NCBI GenBank assembly: GCA_038321235.1
Contig: JBBQEU010000096.1
Location: 1-12,127 of the forward strand
Reading direction: 5' to 3'
Length of the DNA stretch: 12,127 nucleotides
DNA from: Sva-07 sp038321235
Lineage (GTDB): Bacteria > Actinomycetota > Acidimicrobiia > Acidimicrobiales > Ilumatobacteraceae
The notes beneath the pieces were generated by a model, which saw only the letters and a program-made list of their open reading frames with translations, was not told the DNA's origin and did not search any database. Position 1 is the stretch's first letter. Each line of letters begins with the position of its first letter. The translations under genes and the position numbers were made by a program. This document shows, piece by piece, positions 1 to 7,894 of this stretch.

Positions 1-69
1 CATGGCGCGACGATCGTTGGGGGTCAGGTCGGTGTCGGTGGTGTCCGGGGTGGTGGGGGAATCGGTCAT
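1..69 (-). CDS. 5' fragment of an unidentified leftward gene
   Basis: Reading leftward from an ATG at 69-67, 23 codons remain open to the left edge (MTDSPTTPDTTDTDLTPNDR and on). The start is well supported: AGGAGC lies at 82-77, eight bases from the ATG, which is a good Shine-Dalgarno sequence. The visible N-terminus is rich in Thr, Asp and Pro, so it looks like a disordered leader and not the start of a folded domain. The product cannot be named. It diverges from the small cysteine-containing gene at 268, and it is the only unit-heading gene in the window with a clear ribosome binding site. Confidence 0.7.
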   Translation of the reverse strand, partial: MTDSPTTPDTTDTDLTPNDRRAM

Positions 70-76
70 AGCGGTT

Positions 77-82
77 GCTCCT
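77..82 (-). promoter_or_regulatory. Shine-Dalgarno site of the leftward partial gene
   Basis: Read leftward this is AGGAGC, with eight bases to the ATG at 69. It decides the start of the truncated gene and contrasts with the leaderless starts elsewhere in the window. Confidence 0.65.
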
Positions 83-152
83 GTGTGATAGGCGGAATTC
101 ACGTGTGCCTTTCGAACGACGAGGCGACATCCCGTCGGGTCGTCGTAACCCA

Positions 153-179
153 ACTGTAATACTTCTTCGACCCGAAGTA
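153..179 (-). promoter_or_regulatory. possible promoter and small dyad for the leftward partial gene
   Basis: Leftward, TACAGT (158-153) is a fair -10 box. It would give a leader of roughly 75 bases that retains the Shine-Dalgarno site at 82-77. No good -35 box is visible. A short inverted repeat, TACTTC (160-165) and GAAGTA (174-179), sits just upstream where a regulator could bind. Both signals are weak and rest on inspection only. Confidence 0.25.
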
Positions 180-254
180 CAGGAGGAGCGGGGGACTTCG
201 GGCGGGACGGAGCCCAAACATGGCGGCGCGCGGTCAGGGTGGATCGACCTCCCG

Positions 255-260
255 TAGAAT
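255..260 (+). promoter_or_regulatory. -10 box for a leaderless transcript of the gene at 268
   Basis: TAGAAT ends seven bases before the ATG at 268. Transcription would be expected to begin at or next to the start codon. No Shine-Dalgarno sequence and no convincing -35 box are present. Confidence 0.5.
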
Positions 261-267
261 TGGTCCG

Positions 268-618
268 ATGCCGATGAAGATCGAGTGCAAGAACTTCGAG
301 AGCCGCTCGTATCCGAACGGCGACACGGTCCGCAAGTGCAATCTCGATCTCGCTCCCGATGCGCCGTGGCGGTGTCCCGAGAACTGCCCGAAGTACGAAC
401 GCCGATTGGCCGACGTCGCGTGGACGCACGGCAGTCTGATCGTGCCGCCCACGCCGCCCGAACCGCAGGGACTCGACGACGGCAGCGCTGCGGCGATCCT
501 CGACGAGGCCGAGGACATCTTGAACGCCGTGGGTGCCAGCGTCCGCGCCGAACTCGAAGCCGAACGGGCCGCGGCCGACGCCGGCTTCTTCAAGCGCATC
601 TTCAAACGCAAACGCTGA
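268..618 (+). CDS. small four-cysteine protein with a basic C-terminal tail, function unknown
   Basis: A 116-residue protein with no family I can name. The first 44 residues hold four cysteines (C7, C24, C36, C40; spacing C-x16-C-x11-C-x3-C) among polar residues, which suggests a zinc or iron-sulfur site. A Pro-rich linker (about 60-66) follows. Residues about 70-103 are Ala/Glu-rich and probably helical. The protein ends in FFKRIFKRKR, a basic amphipathic tail that could bind membrane or nucleic acid. I chose the ATG at 268 because TAGAAT lies seven bases upstream; the ATG at 274 is an alternative. The frame stays open upstream to 220, but that extension has no start signal. It reads alone, about 100 bases before the transporter gene. 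The metal-binding role is inference only. Confidence 0.7.
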   Translation: MPMKIECKNFESRSYPNGDTVRKCNLDLAPDAPWRCPENCPKYERRLADVAWTHGSLIVPPTPPEPQGLDDGSAAAILDEAEDILNAVGASVRAELEAERAAADAGFFKRIFKRKR

Positions 619-704
619 ACGTCACCCGCGAACGTCGCACGGTGTCGGACTCGACGTGACGCTGCTGCTCTCGCCCCAGCCCGATCGGTGATCGGCGAAC
701 CTTC

Positions 705-710
705 TAACGT
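705..710 (+). promoter_or_regulatory. -10 box upstream of the MFS transporter
   Basis: TAACGT ends nine bases before the ATG at 720. The transcript would be leaderless or have a leader of only a few bases. There is no Shine-Dalgarno sequence and no clear -35 box. Confidence 0.4.
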
Positions 711-719
711 CGGCTCGGT

Positions 720-2009
720 ATGGCCGATGTCGCACAACGAGAACTCGGCACGCCATCGGGCGAGCACGGACGGTTTCCGGGTTGGTGGGTGGTCCTCGGC
801 TGTTTCACTGTGCTCACGGTTTCGTCGGGTCTGGGCTTCTACGGACTCGCCGTCTACCTCAACGCGTTCAGCAAGGAACGTGACTGGCCGCTGAGCACCA
901 TCTCGCTCGCCACCACCGTGTTCTTCGTGGTCGGTGGCGTGGTCGGGGTGTGGGTCGCCAGGTGGATTGCTCGCTACGACGTTCGGCTCGTGATCGTCGG
1001 TGGTGGCGTTGTCGGCGGGCTCGCGCTCGGTGTACTCGGCCAGGTCCAGCAACAGTGGCAACTCTTCGTGGTGTACGCGGTGTTCGCCGCTGGCTGGGCG
1101 GCTGCGGGACTGGTACCGGCAACCACGGTGGTGACGCGATGGTTCCACGCGAAGCGGTCGGTGGCGCTGTCGGTGGCGTCGACCGGGTTGTCGGTGGGTG
1201 GCATCGTGATCACCCCGTTCGCCAAGCAACTCCTCGACAGCCAGGGTTTGGCGGCAGGCACCCCGTGGCTGGGAGCGTTGTTCGTCGTCGGGATCGTGCC
1301 CGTCGGGTGGTTCCTGGTTCGGGCCGACCCGGAGGCGGAGGGCTGGGCACCGGACGGGATCAGACGCGAGGTCGGTGAGGTACCGCCGCGGCCGAGTGGT
1401 GCCACGTTCGTCGACGCCGTCCGTACCCGTTTCTTCCGTGCCGTCACGGTTGGATTCCTGCTCGCGCTGGGCGCGCAGGTCGGCGGAATCCAGCAGTTGG
1501 TGAAACTTGTCGAGGACCGCACCGATGAACGAACCGCACAGTTCGCGCTCACCGCGATCGCCGGCACGTCGGTGGTGGCGCGCCTGATCGGTGGGCGAGT
1601 GGTGCAGCGGATGCCGATGATGCGACTCGCGGTCGGGCTGGTCGTCGCTCAAGCGACCGCGTTGGTCGTGATCGGGGTGGCGGAGGCGACCTGGTTGCTC
1701 TTCGCAGCGATCGTGTTGTTCGGTGCGACGATCGGCAACATCTTGATGCTGCAGCCGCTCGTGATCGCCGAGCGATTCGGTGTGCGCGACTACCCGCGCA
1801 TTTTCAGCCGCAGCCAACTCGTTGCCGTCACCGGCACGGCGGGAGGCCCACTGCTGCTCGGCGCGCTGTATGACGTCTTCGGCTCGTACGAGGTGCCCTA
1901 CGCCGCTGCGGCGGCGTGCTCACTCATCGGCGCCGTGGTGCTCTCGCTCGGCGGTCCGGCGACGGTCACCGACGAAGGTGTTACTGATGGTGTCAGACAC
2001 CACCAGTAA
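720..2009 (+). CDS. major facilitator superfamily transporter
   Basis: A 429-residue inner-membrane permease, close to the usual length for a 12-helix MFS protein. Hydrophobic segments are visible at about 22-44, 60-80, 88-107, 114-134, 148-168, 182-200, 240-256, 274-291, 303-320, 324-345, 366-385 and 393-412. The loop motif RWFHAKRSVALSVASTG (140-156), leading into Gly-rich helix 5, and the DPEAEGW stretch after helix 6 (203-209) resemble monocarboxylate/oxalate-formate type MFS carriers. The substrate cannot be read from the sequence. The charged loop between helices 2 and 3 (ARWIARYDVR) is a degenerate form of the MFS motif A. The last nine codons and the stop lie inside a strong hairpin at 1980-2010, and the gene ends three bases before the convergent sufR gene. 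Its link to iron-sulfur assembly is positional only. Confidence 0.85.
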   Translation: MADVAQRELGTPSGEHGRFPGWWVVLGCFTVLTVSSGLGFYGLAVYLNAFSKERDWPLSTISLATTVFFVVGGVVGVWVARWIARYDVRLVIVGGGVVGGLALGVLGQVQQQWQLFVVYAVFAAGWAAAGLVPATTVVTRWFHAKRSVALSVASTGLSVGGIVITPFAKQLLDSQGLAAGTPWLGALFVVGIVPVGWFLVRADPEAEGWAPDGIRREVGEVPPRPSGATFVDAVRTRFFRAVTVGFLLALGAQVGGIQQLVKLVEDRTDERTAQFALTAIAGTSVVARLIGGRVVQRMPMMRLAVGLVVAQATALVVIGVAEATWLLFAAIVLFGATIGNILMLQPLVIAERFGVRDYPRIFSRSQLVAVTGTAGGPLLLGALYDVFGSYEVPYAAAAACSLIGAVVLSLGGPATVTDEGVTDGVRHHQ

Positions 2010-2010
2010 C
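1980..2010. terminator. hairpin shared by the convergent MFS and sufR genes
   Basis: GTTACTG (1980-1986) pairs with CAGTAAC (2004-2010). After one A/C mismatch, TGGTGT (1988-1993) pairs with ACACCA (1997-2002), leaving a three-base loop. That is 13 pairs in a 31-base element. It contains the last nine sense codons and the TAA of the MFS gene, and lies just beyond the sufR stop (2015-2013). No T-run follows on either strand, so it is not a classic intrinsic terminator. A bidirectional terminator or mRNA end protector is the likely role. Confidence 0.55.
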
Positions 2011-2012
2011 AC

Positions 2013-2663
2013 TCAGCGATGGACGGCGATGTCGTAGGCGCAGGTGTGCGCGCCGCTGGTCTTGTGGGTGATCCGCGCCACGGTGGCGTCGGGCAAGACG
2101 CCTTGGAGGAACTCGAGCTCGCTGGCACAGGCTTGACGGAAGCGGCTGGCGAGGGTCCAGATCGCGCAGTTGTGCAGGTTGATCCGGAAGTGGTCGTCGG
2201 CCAGCTGCTCCCAGTCACAGAGGTAGCCCTGGGTATCGAGCAACTCGGTGACGCGGGCGATTCGTTCTTCGATCGAGGTTCCGGCGAGGTGTGCTTCGGC
2301 GTCGTCGACGAGACGTTGCCGACGCCGATCGAACACCCGGTCGACGAGTTCGGGGTGTTCGTCGTCGACGAGCGCGAGCAGCTCGATCGACAGATCATCG
2401 GGCGTCACGAACAGCGGGTTGGCCCGCTCGGTGGCGTGATAGCGGTCGGCAGGTCGCCCGGTGTTCCCGCGCTCTTGCCGGGCCTCGATCAGGCCGGCCG
2501 ATCGCAGTGCGCTCAGGTGTTGGCGCACGGCGCTCGACGACACAGCGAGTGTCTCGGCGAGTTCGTCGGCGGTCGCCTCGCCGTGGCGCTTCAACGCCTC
2601 GAGCACGCGCCGTTGCGTGGGCGACGGCGCAGTGTTGGCGGTGACCGTGCGGGCGAGGGCCAT
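2013..2663 (-). CDS. sufR: SufR-type Fe-S sensing transcriptional regulator of the SUF locus
   Basis: A 216-residue ArsR/DeoR-like winged-helix protein. The helix-turn-helix spans about residues 17-60 (QRRVLEALKRHGEATADELA, then recognition helix SSAVRQHLSALRSAGLI), and the wing includes GRPADRY (69-75). The C-terminal half carries four cysteines: C149, C166, C179 and C208. The last three, spaced C-x12-C-x28-C, resemble the cluster-ligand cysteines described for mycobacterial SufR (Rv1460). Such proteins repress suf genes when holding an Fe-S cluster and release or change binding when it is lost. It diverges from sufB, and a palindrome lies between the two genes. I chose the ATG at 2663, not the longer frame from 2735, because TACGCT lies seven bases upstream of 2663 and the extra 24 residues do not belong to the family. 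Confidence 0.88.
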   Translation of the reverse strand: MALARTVTANTAPSPTQRRVLEALKRHGEATADELAETLAVSSSAVRQHLSALRSAGLIEARQERGNTGRPADRYHATERANPLFVTPDDLSIELLALVDDEHPELVDRVFDRRRQRLVDDAEAHLAGTSIEERIARVTELLDTQGYLCDWEQLADDHFRINLHNCAIWTLASRFRQACASELEFLQGVLPDATVARITHKTSGAHTCAYDIAVHR

Positions 2664-2670
2664 GTGGGCG

Positions 2671-2698
2671 AGCGTAGCCGGTTTCCGGACTTTCGCAA
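2671..2698 (-). promoter_or_regulatory. sufR promoter, leaderless
   Basis: Leftward, TACGCT (2676-2671) ends seven bases before the sufR ATG at 2663. TTGCGA (2698-2693) lies 16 bases upstream of it as a partial -35 box. The -35 box lies inside the outer left arm of the palindrome at 2695-2717, so a protein bound there would also block sufR: negative autoregulation is plausible. Confidence 0.5.
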
Positions 2699-2717
2699 GG
2701 AACAACTTGTTAAATGC
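2695..2717. promoter_or_regulatory. candidate SufR operator (imperfect palindrome)
   Basis: The dyad is GCA-N3-AACAA-C-TTGTT-N3-TGC centred on 2706. Eight of eleven base pairs match across the two arms, and the inner five are perfect. It covers the putative sufB -35 box (TTGTTA, 2707-2712) and touches the sufR -35 box on the other strand. Its position between divergent sufR and sufB is where a SufR operator is expected. No bound protein has been shown; the assignment is by symmetry and position. Confidence 0.5.
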
Positions 2718-2735
2718 CATTCCTGCTGGTAGCAA
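2707..2735 (+). promoter_or_regulatory. sufB operon promoter
   Basis: TTGTTA (2707-2712) and TAGCAA (2730-2735) are separated by 17 bases. The -10 is preceded by TG at 2727-2728, giving an extended -10 form. The predicted start falls at about 2742-2744, on the ATG of the short upstream reading frame. The final base of the -10 is A, not T, so this is a weaker match than the other promoters in the window. Confidence 0.4.
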
Positions 2736-2743
2736 GAGGTGTC

Positions 2744-2832
2744 ATGGCAAACGAACCACGACCCGCGATGGTGCGACCCTCGGTAGCGTTGCCGACGGCC
2801 ACAACGACCACCGGCCAGAGAGAGGAACGGCG

Positions 2833-2836
<4 letters not shown>
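2744..2836 (+). CDS. possible 30-residue upstream ORF overlapping the sufB start
   Basis: ATG at 2744 opens a 30-codon frame (MANEPRPAMVRPSVALPTAT, then TTTGQREERR) that ends in TGA at 2834-2836. The stop overlaps the sufB ATG (2833-2835) as ATGA, the usual form of translational coupling. Its start lies eight bases after the proposed -10 box, so it could be translated as a leaderless leader ORF. AAGAGG just upstream could also serve as a Shine-Dalgarno site. The sequence has no cysteine and no known family. About two thirds of its third codon positions are G or C, lower than I would expect of a real gene here, so the peptide itself may be unimportant or the frame may be chance. Confidence 0.3.
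2822..2826 (+). promoter_or_regulatory. Shine-Dalgarno site of sufB
   Basis: GAGGA within AGAGAGGAA lies six bases before the ATG at 2833. It fixes the sufB start and shows that sufB, unlike most unit-heading genes here, is read from a transcript with a leader. Confidence 0.65.
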
Positions 2837-5062
<2,226 letters not shown>

Positions 5063-5066
<4 letters not shown>

Positions 5067-6289
5067 GTACGGCTGCCGCGACTTCATCGCTCGGAGCGAT
5101 CGAGTTGCTCGAAGGCGTCGTGCGGCCGAACAAGCGCGACGAGGCGTGGAGATACGCGCCACATCGTCAACTCGGTGAGCTGACCTTCGGTCCCGCGACC
5201 TCGGCTGTGATCGATCTGCCCGCCGATCTCGACCAGCAGATTCCGGGGCTCGATGGCCCCCGGATCGTGGTGGTCAACGGCGTCGTCGACCGCGAACGAT
5301 CCGACTTTGCCACGCCCGACGGTGTGCACCTCAGGTCGTTGGCCGACGCCGCCGAGTCCCAACCCGATCTGGTGCACCCTCACGTCGACGGTGCCGAGAT
5401 CGTCGACGCCTTCACTGCGTACAACCTCGCCTACGCCACCGATGGCGCCCTGATCGTGGTCGATGCCGGTGTCGAGATCGCCACACCGATCCACGTCGTC
5501 GACATCGCGATGCCGGGTTCGACGACGAACTCGTCGAGCACCGGTGTGGTCATCCACGTCGGCGCCGGGAGTTCGGTGACGGTTGTCGAGTCGCGGCTGG
5601 GCGTCGGAACCGATTTCGGCGGGTCGAACGTTCGAACAACGGCCACCCTTGGCGACGACGCCACACTCGAACACATCGTTCTGCAAGATCTCCCGGCGCA
5701 ACAGATCCACCTCAGCCGCGTCGAGGTCACCCAGGGTGAACGCAGCACGCTGCGCACCCGGTCGTTCAACCTCGGTGCGTCGTATGGGCGCCTGGCCTAC
5801 CACGTCGAGCTGGCGGGTGCCGGTGCGCATGCCGACCTCTCCGGGCTGTACTTCGGCGTCGGCGAGCAGATCCTCGACCAGCAGATCAGCGTGGTCCACA
5901 CCGCAAAGGACTGCACGAGTCGTCAGTTGTTCCGCGGCGTGCTCGACGACGCCAGCACCGGCGTGTTCAACGGTGGCATCGACGTGTGTCCGGGCGCCGA
6001 CGGCACCGACGCCGAACAGTCGAACGACAATCTGCTGCTGTCGAACCGGGCCGAGGTCAACACCCAGCCCCGCCTCGAGATACTCGCCGACGAGGTGGCC
6101 TGTAAACATGGAGCCACCGTCGGCCAGCTCGACGACACCGCGCTGTACTACCTGCGGTCCCGCGGGATCAACGCCGACGAGGCGCGACGTCTGTTGATCA
6201 ACGGATTCGCCGACGAGGTCGTCGACGACGTGAGTGTCCAGGCCGTCCGGAACTGGATCACCCGCCGACTCGGACACGACCATGACTGA
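5063..6289 (+). CDS. sufD: Fe-S cluster assembly protein SufD
   Basis: A 408-residue SufB paralogue that pairs with SufB in the SufBC2D complex and is needed for iron entry and cluster formation. The N-terminus holds PNKRDEAWRYAP (22-33), the usual SufD opening motif. The middle is the beta-helix region, with SRLGVGTDF and the LFRGVLDD stretch. The C-terminus carries CKHGATVGQLDDTALYYLRS, in which H349 matches the catalytic histidine of E. coli SufD (His360), then RLLINGFADEV. It starts at an ATG overlapping the sufC stop by four bases and has no Shine-Dalgarno sequence. It overlaps the next gene by eight bases. The order B-C-D here differs from the B-D-C order of mycobacteria. Confidence 0.95.
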
Positions 6290-6890
6290 CCCCGCCGCAG
6301 CCGCCAGCGCCCAGCCCGTCGCCGATCAGGCTGTCGGTGTCGGTGTGCGCAAGGGCTTTGCCCTTCCTCGCGACACCGAGGTCACGATCGTTCCCGCAGG
6401 GCACCGGATCATGCTCTCAGCGGGAGATCGGGTCACGCTGCTGCAGGCGCTCGGCGGCACGGCCACGGTCAAGACCCGCGACGGCGAGATGGCGCGACTC
6501 GGACGCAACGACTCCATCGAGTTCGGCTTCGTCGAAGCTCCTGACACCGAGACCGCCGAACTTCCGAGCGATGCACCGTTCAGCGTCGACCTGGTGTGGG
6601 AGGCGGCCACCACCGTCTACGACCCCGAGATCCCCGTCGACATCGTCGAACTGGGCCTCGTGTACCGAGTCGACGCCGAACACGTGGCGAGCGGCGGATG
6701 GCGGGTCGAGGTCGACATGTCGGTGACCGCCCCGTTCTGCGGCATGGGTGACATCTTGCGCCAAGATCTCCACGATGCGGTCGCCGCACTGAACGGGGTC
6801 GACGAGGTCGAGGTCAAGCTCGTGTTCGATCCGCCGTGGGACGCATCGAGGCTCTCCGATGTGGCTCGCCTCGAACTCGGCATGATGTGA
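6282..6890 (+). CDS. sufT: SufT, MIP18-family Fe-S maturation protein
   Basis: A 202-residue SufT-type protein. The N-terminal part (about 30-85) has the SufT-specific beta-rich stretch around PAGHRIMLSAGDRVTLLQAL (38-57). The C-terminal MIP18/DUF59 domain begins near VYDPEIPVDIVELGLVY (112-128). It continues with TAPFCGMGDIL (149-159), where C153 is the conserved cysteine, and DPPWDASRLSDVARLELGM at the end. SufT acts late in maturation or trafficking of Fe-S clusters to target enzymes. The ATG at 6282 overlaps the sufD end by eight bases; an in-frame ATG at 6234 lies inside sufD and would add residues without family support. The first 28 residues are Ala-rich and probably disordered. It is the last gene of the sufBCDT operon. 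Confidence 0.92.
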   Translation: MTDPAAAASAQPVADQAVGVGVRKGFALPRDTEVTIVPAGHRIMLSAGDRVTLLQALGGTATVKTRDGEMARLGRNDSIEFGFVEAPDTETAELPSDAPFSVDLVWEAATTVYDPEIPVDIVELGLVYRVDAEHVASGGWRVEVDMSVTAPFCGMGDILRQDLHDAVAALNGVDEVEVKLVFDPPWDASRLSDVARLELGMM

Positions 6891-6898
6891 CCTTCCGC

Positions 6899-6904
6899 TA
6901 GCTT
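6899..6904 (+). promoter_or_regulatory. -10 box for a leaderless YbaK-family gene
   Basis: TAGCTT ends eight bases before the ATG at 6913. It begins nine bases after the sufT stop codon, so the deacylase gene probably has its own promoter in addition to any read-through from the suf operon. Confidence 0.5.
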
Positions 6905-6912
6905 GGGCTGCA

Positions 6913-7395
6913 ATGACCGACGAGCTCCATCGCAACGTGACCCGTGTGGTCGAGGCCGGAGCTGCCATCGGACTCGACGTGCAACCCGTTCGGTTCCCCG
7001 AGGGAACCAAAACGGCGGTCGATGCGGCGAATGCCATCGGTTGCGACGTCGGCCAGATCGTGAAGAGCCTGATCTTCGCCGTCGATGGCGAGGTGGTGCT
7101 CGCGTACGTGAGCGGCTCGAACCAGCTCGACGAGACGAAGCTGGCGCTCGCCGCCGGCGGAGCGACGTGCAGCCGCGTCGACGCCGACGCCGTGCGGGCT
7201 GCGACCGGGTTCCCGATCGGGGGAGTGCCGCCGTTCGGTCACGACACCGAGCTACGGGTCTTCGTCGATCCCGACCTGCTGGCGCACGAGGTGGTGTGGG
7301 CGGCGGCGGGCACCTGGCACGACGTGTTCTCGCTGACGCCGGAGCAACTCGTTGCAGCGAGTCGCGGGGCCATCGTCGAACTCGCGAGGGGCTGA
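6913..7395 (+). CDS. YbaK/EbsC-family aminoacyl-tRNA deacylase
   Basis: A 160-residue single-domain YbaK/ProRS-associated protein, the usual length. Members hydrolyse mischarged tRNAs in the cytoplasm, such as Cys-tRNA(Pro) or Ala-tRNA(Pro). The family lysine is K51 in GQIVKSLIF, followed by the GSNQLDETKLA segment and the substrate loop TGFPIGGVPPFGH (98-110). The exact substrate cannot be told from the motifs. It starts 22 bases after sufT and converges on sufU, splitting the two halves of the SUF locus. A role in handling cysteine mischarging next to a cysteine desulfurase is an attractive but unproven idea. Confidence 0.88.
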   Translation: MTDELHRNVTRVVEAGAAIGLDVQPVRFPEGTKTAVDAANAIGCDVGQIVKSLIFAVDGEVVLAYVSGSNQLDETKLALAAGGATCSRVDADAVRAATGFPIGGVPPFGHDTELRVFVDPDLLAHEVVWAAAGTWHDVFSLTPEQLVAASRGAIVELARG

Positions 7396-7403
7396 GATCG
7401 ATC

Positions 7404-7433
7404 GGTTCCCCGCGCCGAGGTGCCCGGGAATCC
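7404..7433. terminator. weak hairpin between convergent ybaK-like and sufU genes
   Basis: GGTTCCC (7404-7410) can pair with GGGAATCC (7426-7433) with one bulged T, around a 15-base loop. It lies in the 43-base gap between the two convergent stops. The long loop and the absence of a T-run make it a weak candidate for a shared terminator. Confidence 0.3.
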
Positions 7434-7438
7434 GGACG

Positions 7439-7894
7439 TCAGGTGTGGTCGAGGGCGTCGGCGAGGGTGCTCCAGCCGAGCACGGCGCACTTGATGCGCA
7501 CCGGGAACTTGACGACGCCCTGGAGCGCTTCGAGGTCGCCGAGGTCGATGTCGTCGTCGCCGGGCTGTGATTCGATGCCTTCGATGCCCATCATCGAACG
7601 GAACCGACGGATCATCGCCCGGGCTTCGGCCACCGACTTGCCCATCACGGCTTGGGTCATCATCGACGCCGATGACTGCGAGATCGAACAGCCTTGGCCG
7701 CTGATCTTCACGTCGGCAACGACGGCGTCGTCGCCTTCGCCTTCGACGAGGAGGAAGAGGGTGATCTCGTCGCCGCACAGCGGGTTGTGGCCGCGTGACT
7801 CGACGGCCGGCGGCGACTCGAGCTCACCACGGTTCCGCGGGGTGCGGTAGTGGTCGAGAATGATCTCGCGGTAGAGGTCTTCGAGGCCAGCCAT
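7439..7894 (-). CDS. sufU: SufU, zinc-dependent sulfurtransferase partner of SufS
   Basis: A 151-residue SufU. It takes the persulfide sulfur from SufS by a zinc-ligand swap and passes it to SufB. The zinc ligands are all present: C40 and D42 in NPLCGDE, C69 in GQGCSISQSSASMM, and C136 in RIKCAVLGWSTL. The long stretch between C69 and C136 has the extra segment that sets SufU apart from IscU. The opening LEDLYREIILDHYRTPRNRG is typical. The ATG at 7894 overlaps the sufS stop by one base (TGATG), so translation is coupled; no Shine-Dalgarno sequence is visible. An open frame continues upstream through sufS to 8572 but is only a shadow. Confidence 0.95.
   Translation of the reverse strand: MAGLEDLYREIILDHYRTPRNRGELESPPAVESRGHNPLCGDEITLFLLVEGEGDDAVVADVKISGQGCSISQSSASMMTQAVMGKSVAEARAMIRRFRSMMGIEGIESQPGDDDIDLGDLEALQGVVKFPVRIKCAVLGWSTLADALDHT

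Noticed and set aside
181..188. Strong Shine-Dalgarno-like AGGAGGAG
   Set aside because: No ATG, GTG or TTG follows within about 12 bases in a usable frame, so it serves no gene I can find. The following G-rich stretch could fold as a weak G-quadruplex, but only short G runs are present.
619..661. Inverted repeat CGTCAC (620-625) and GTGACG (656-661) after the small protein gene
   Set aside because: Only six pairs across a 30-base loop with poor inner pairing and no T-run, so too weak to call a terminator.
234..1817. Long leftward open frame of 527 codons across the small protein gene and the MFS gene
   Set aside because: Its translation is rich in Arg, His, Asp and Pro with no domain, typical of an antisense shadow in GC-rich DNA. 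The rightward MFS frame has clear membrane helices and a start signal.
2664..2735. Longer N-terminus for SufR starting at 2735
   Set aside because: The 24 extra residues would be encoded by the promoter region and the palindrome. TACGCT lies seven bases upstream of the internal ATG at 2663, and the family domain starts after it.
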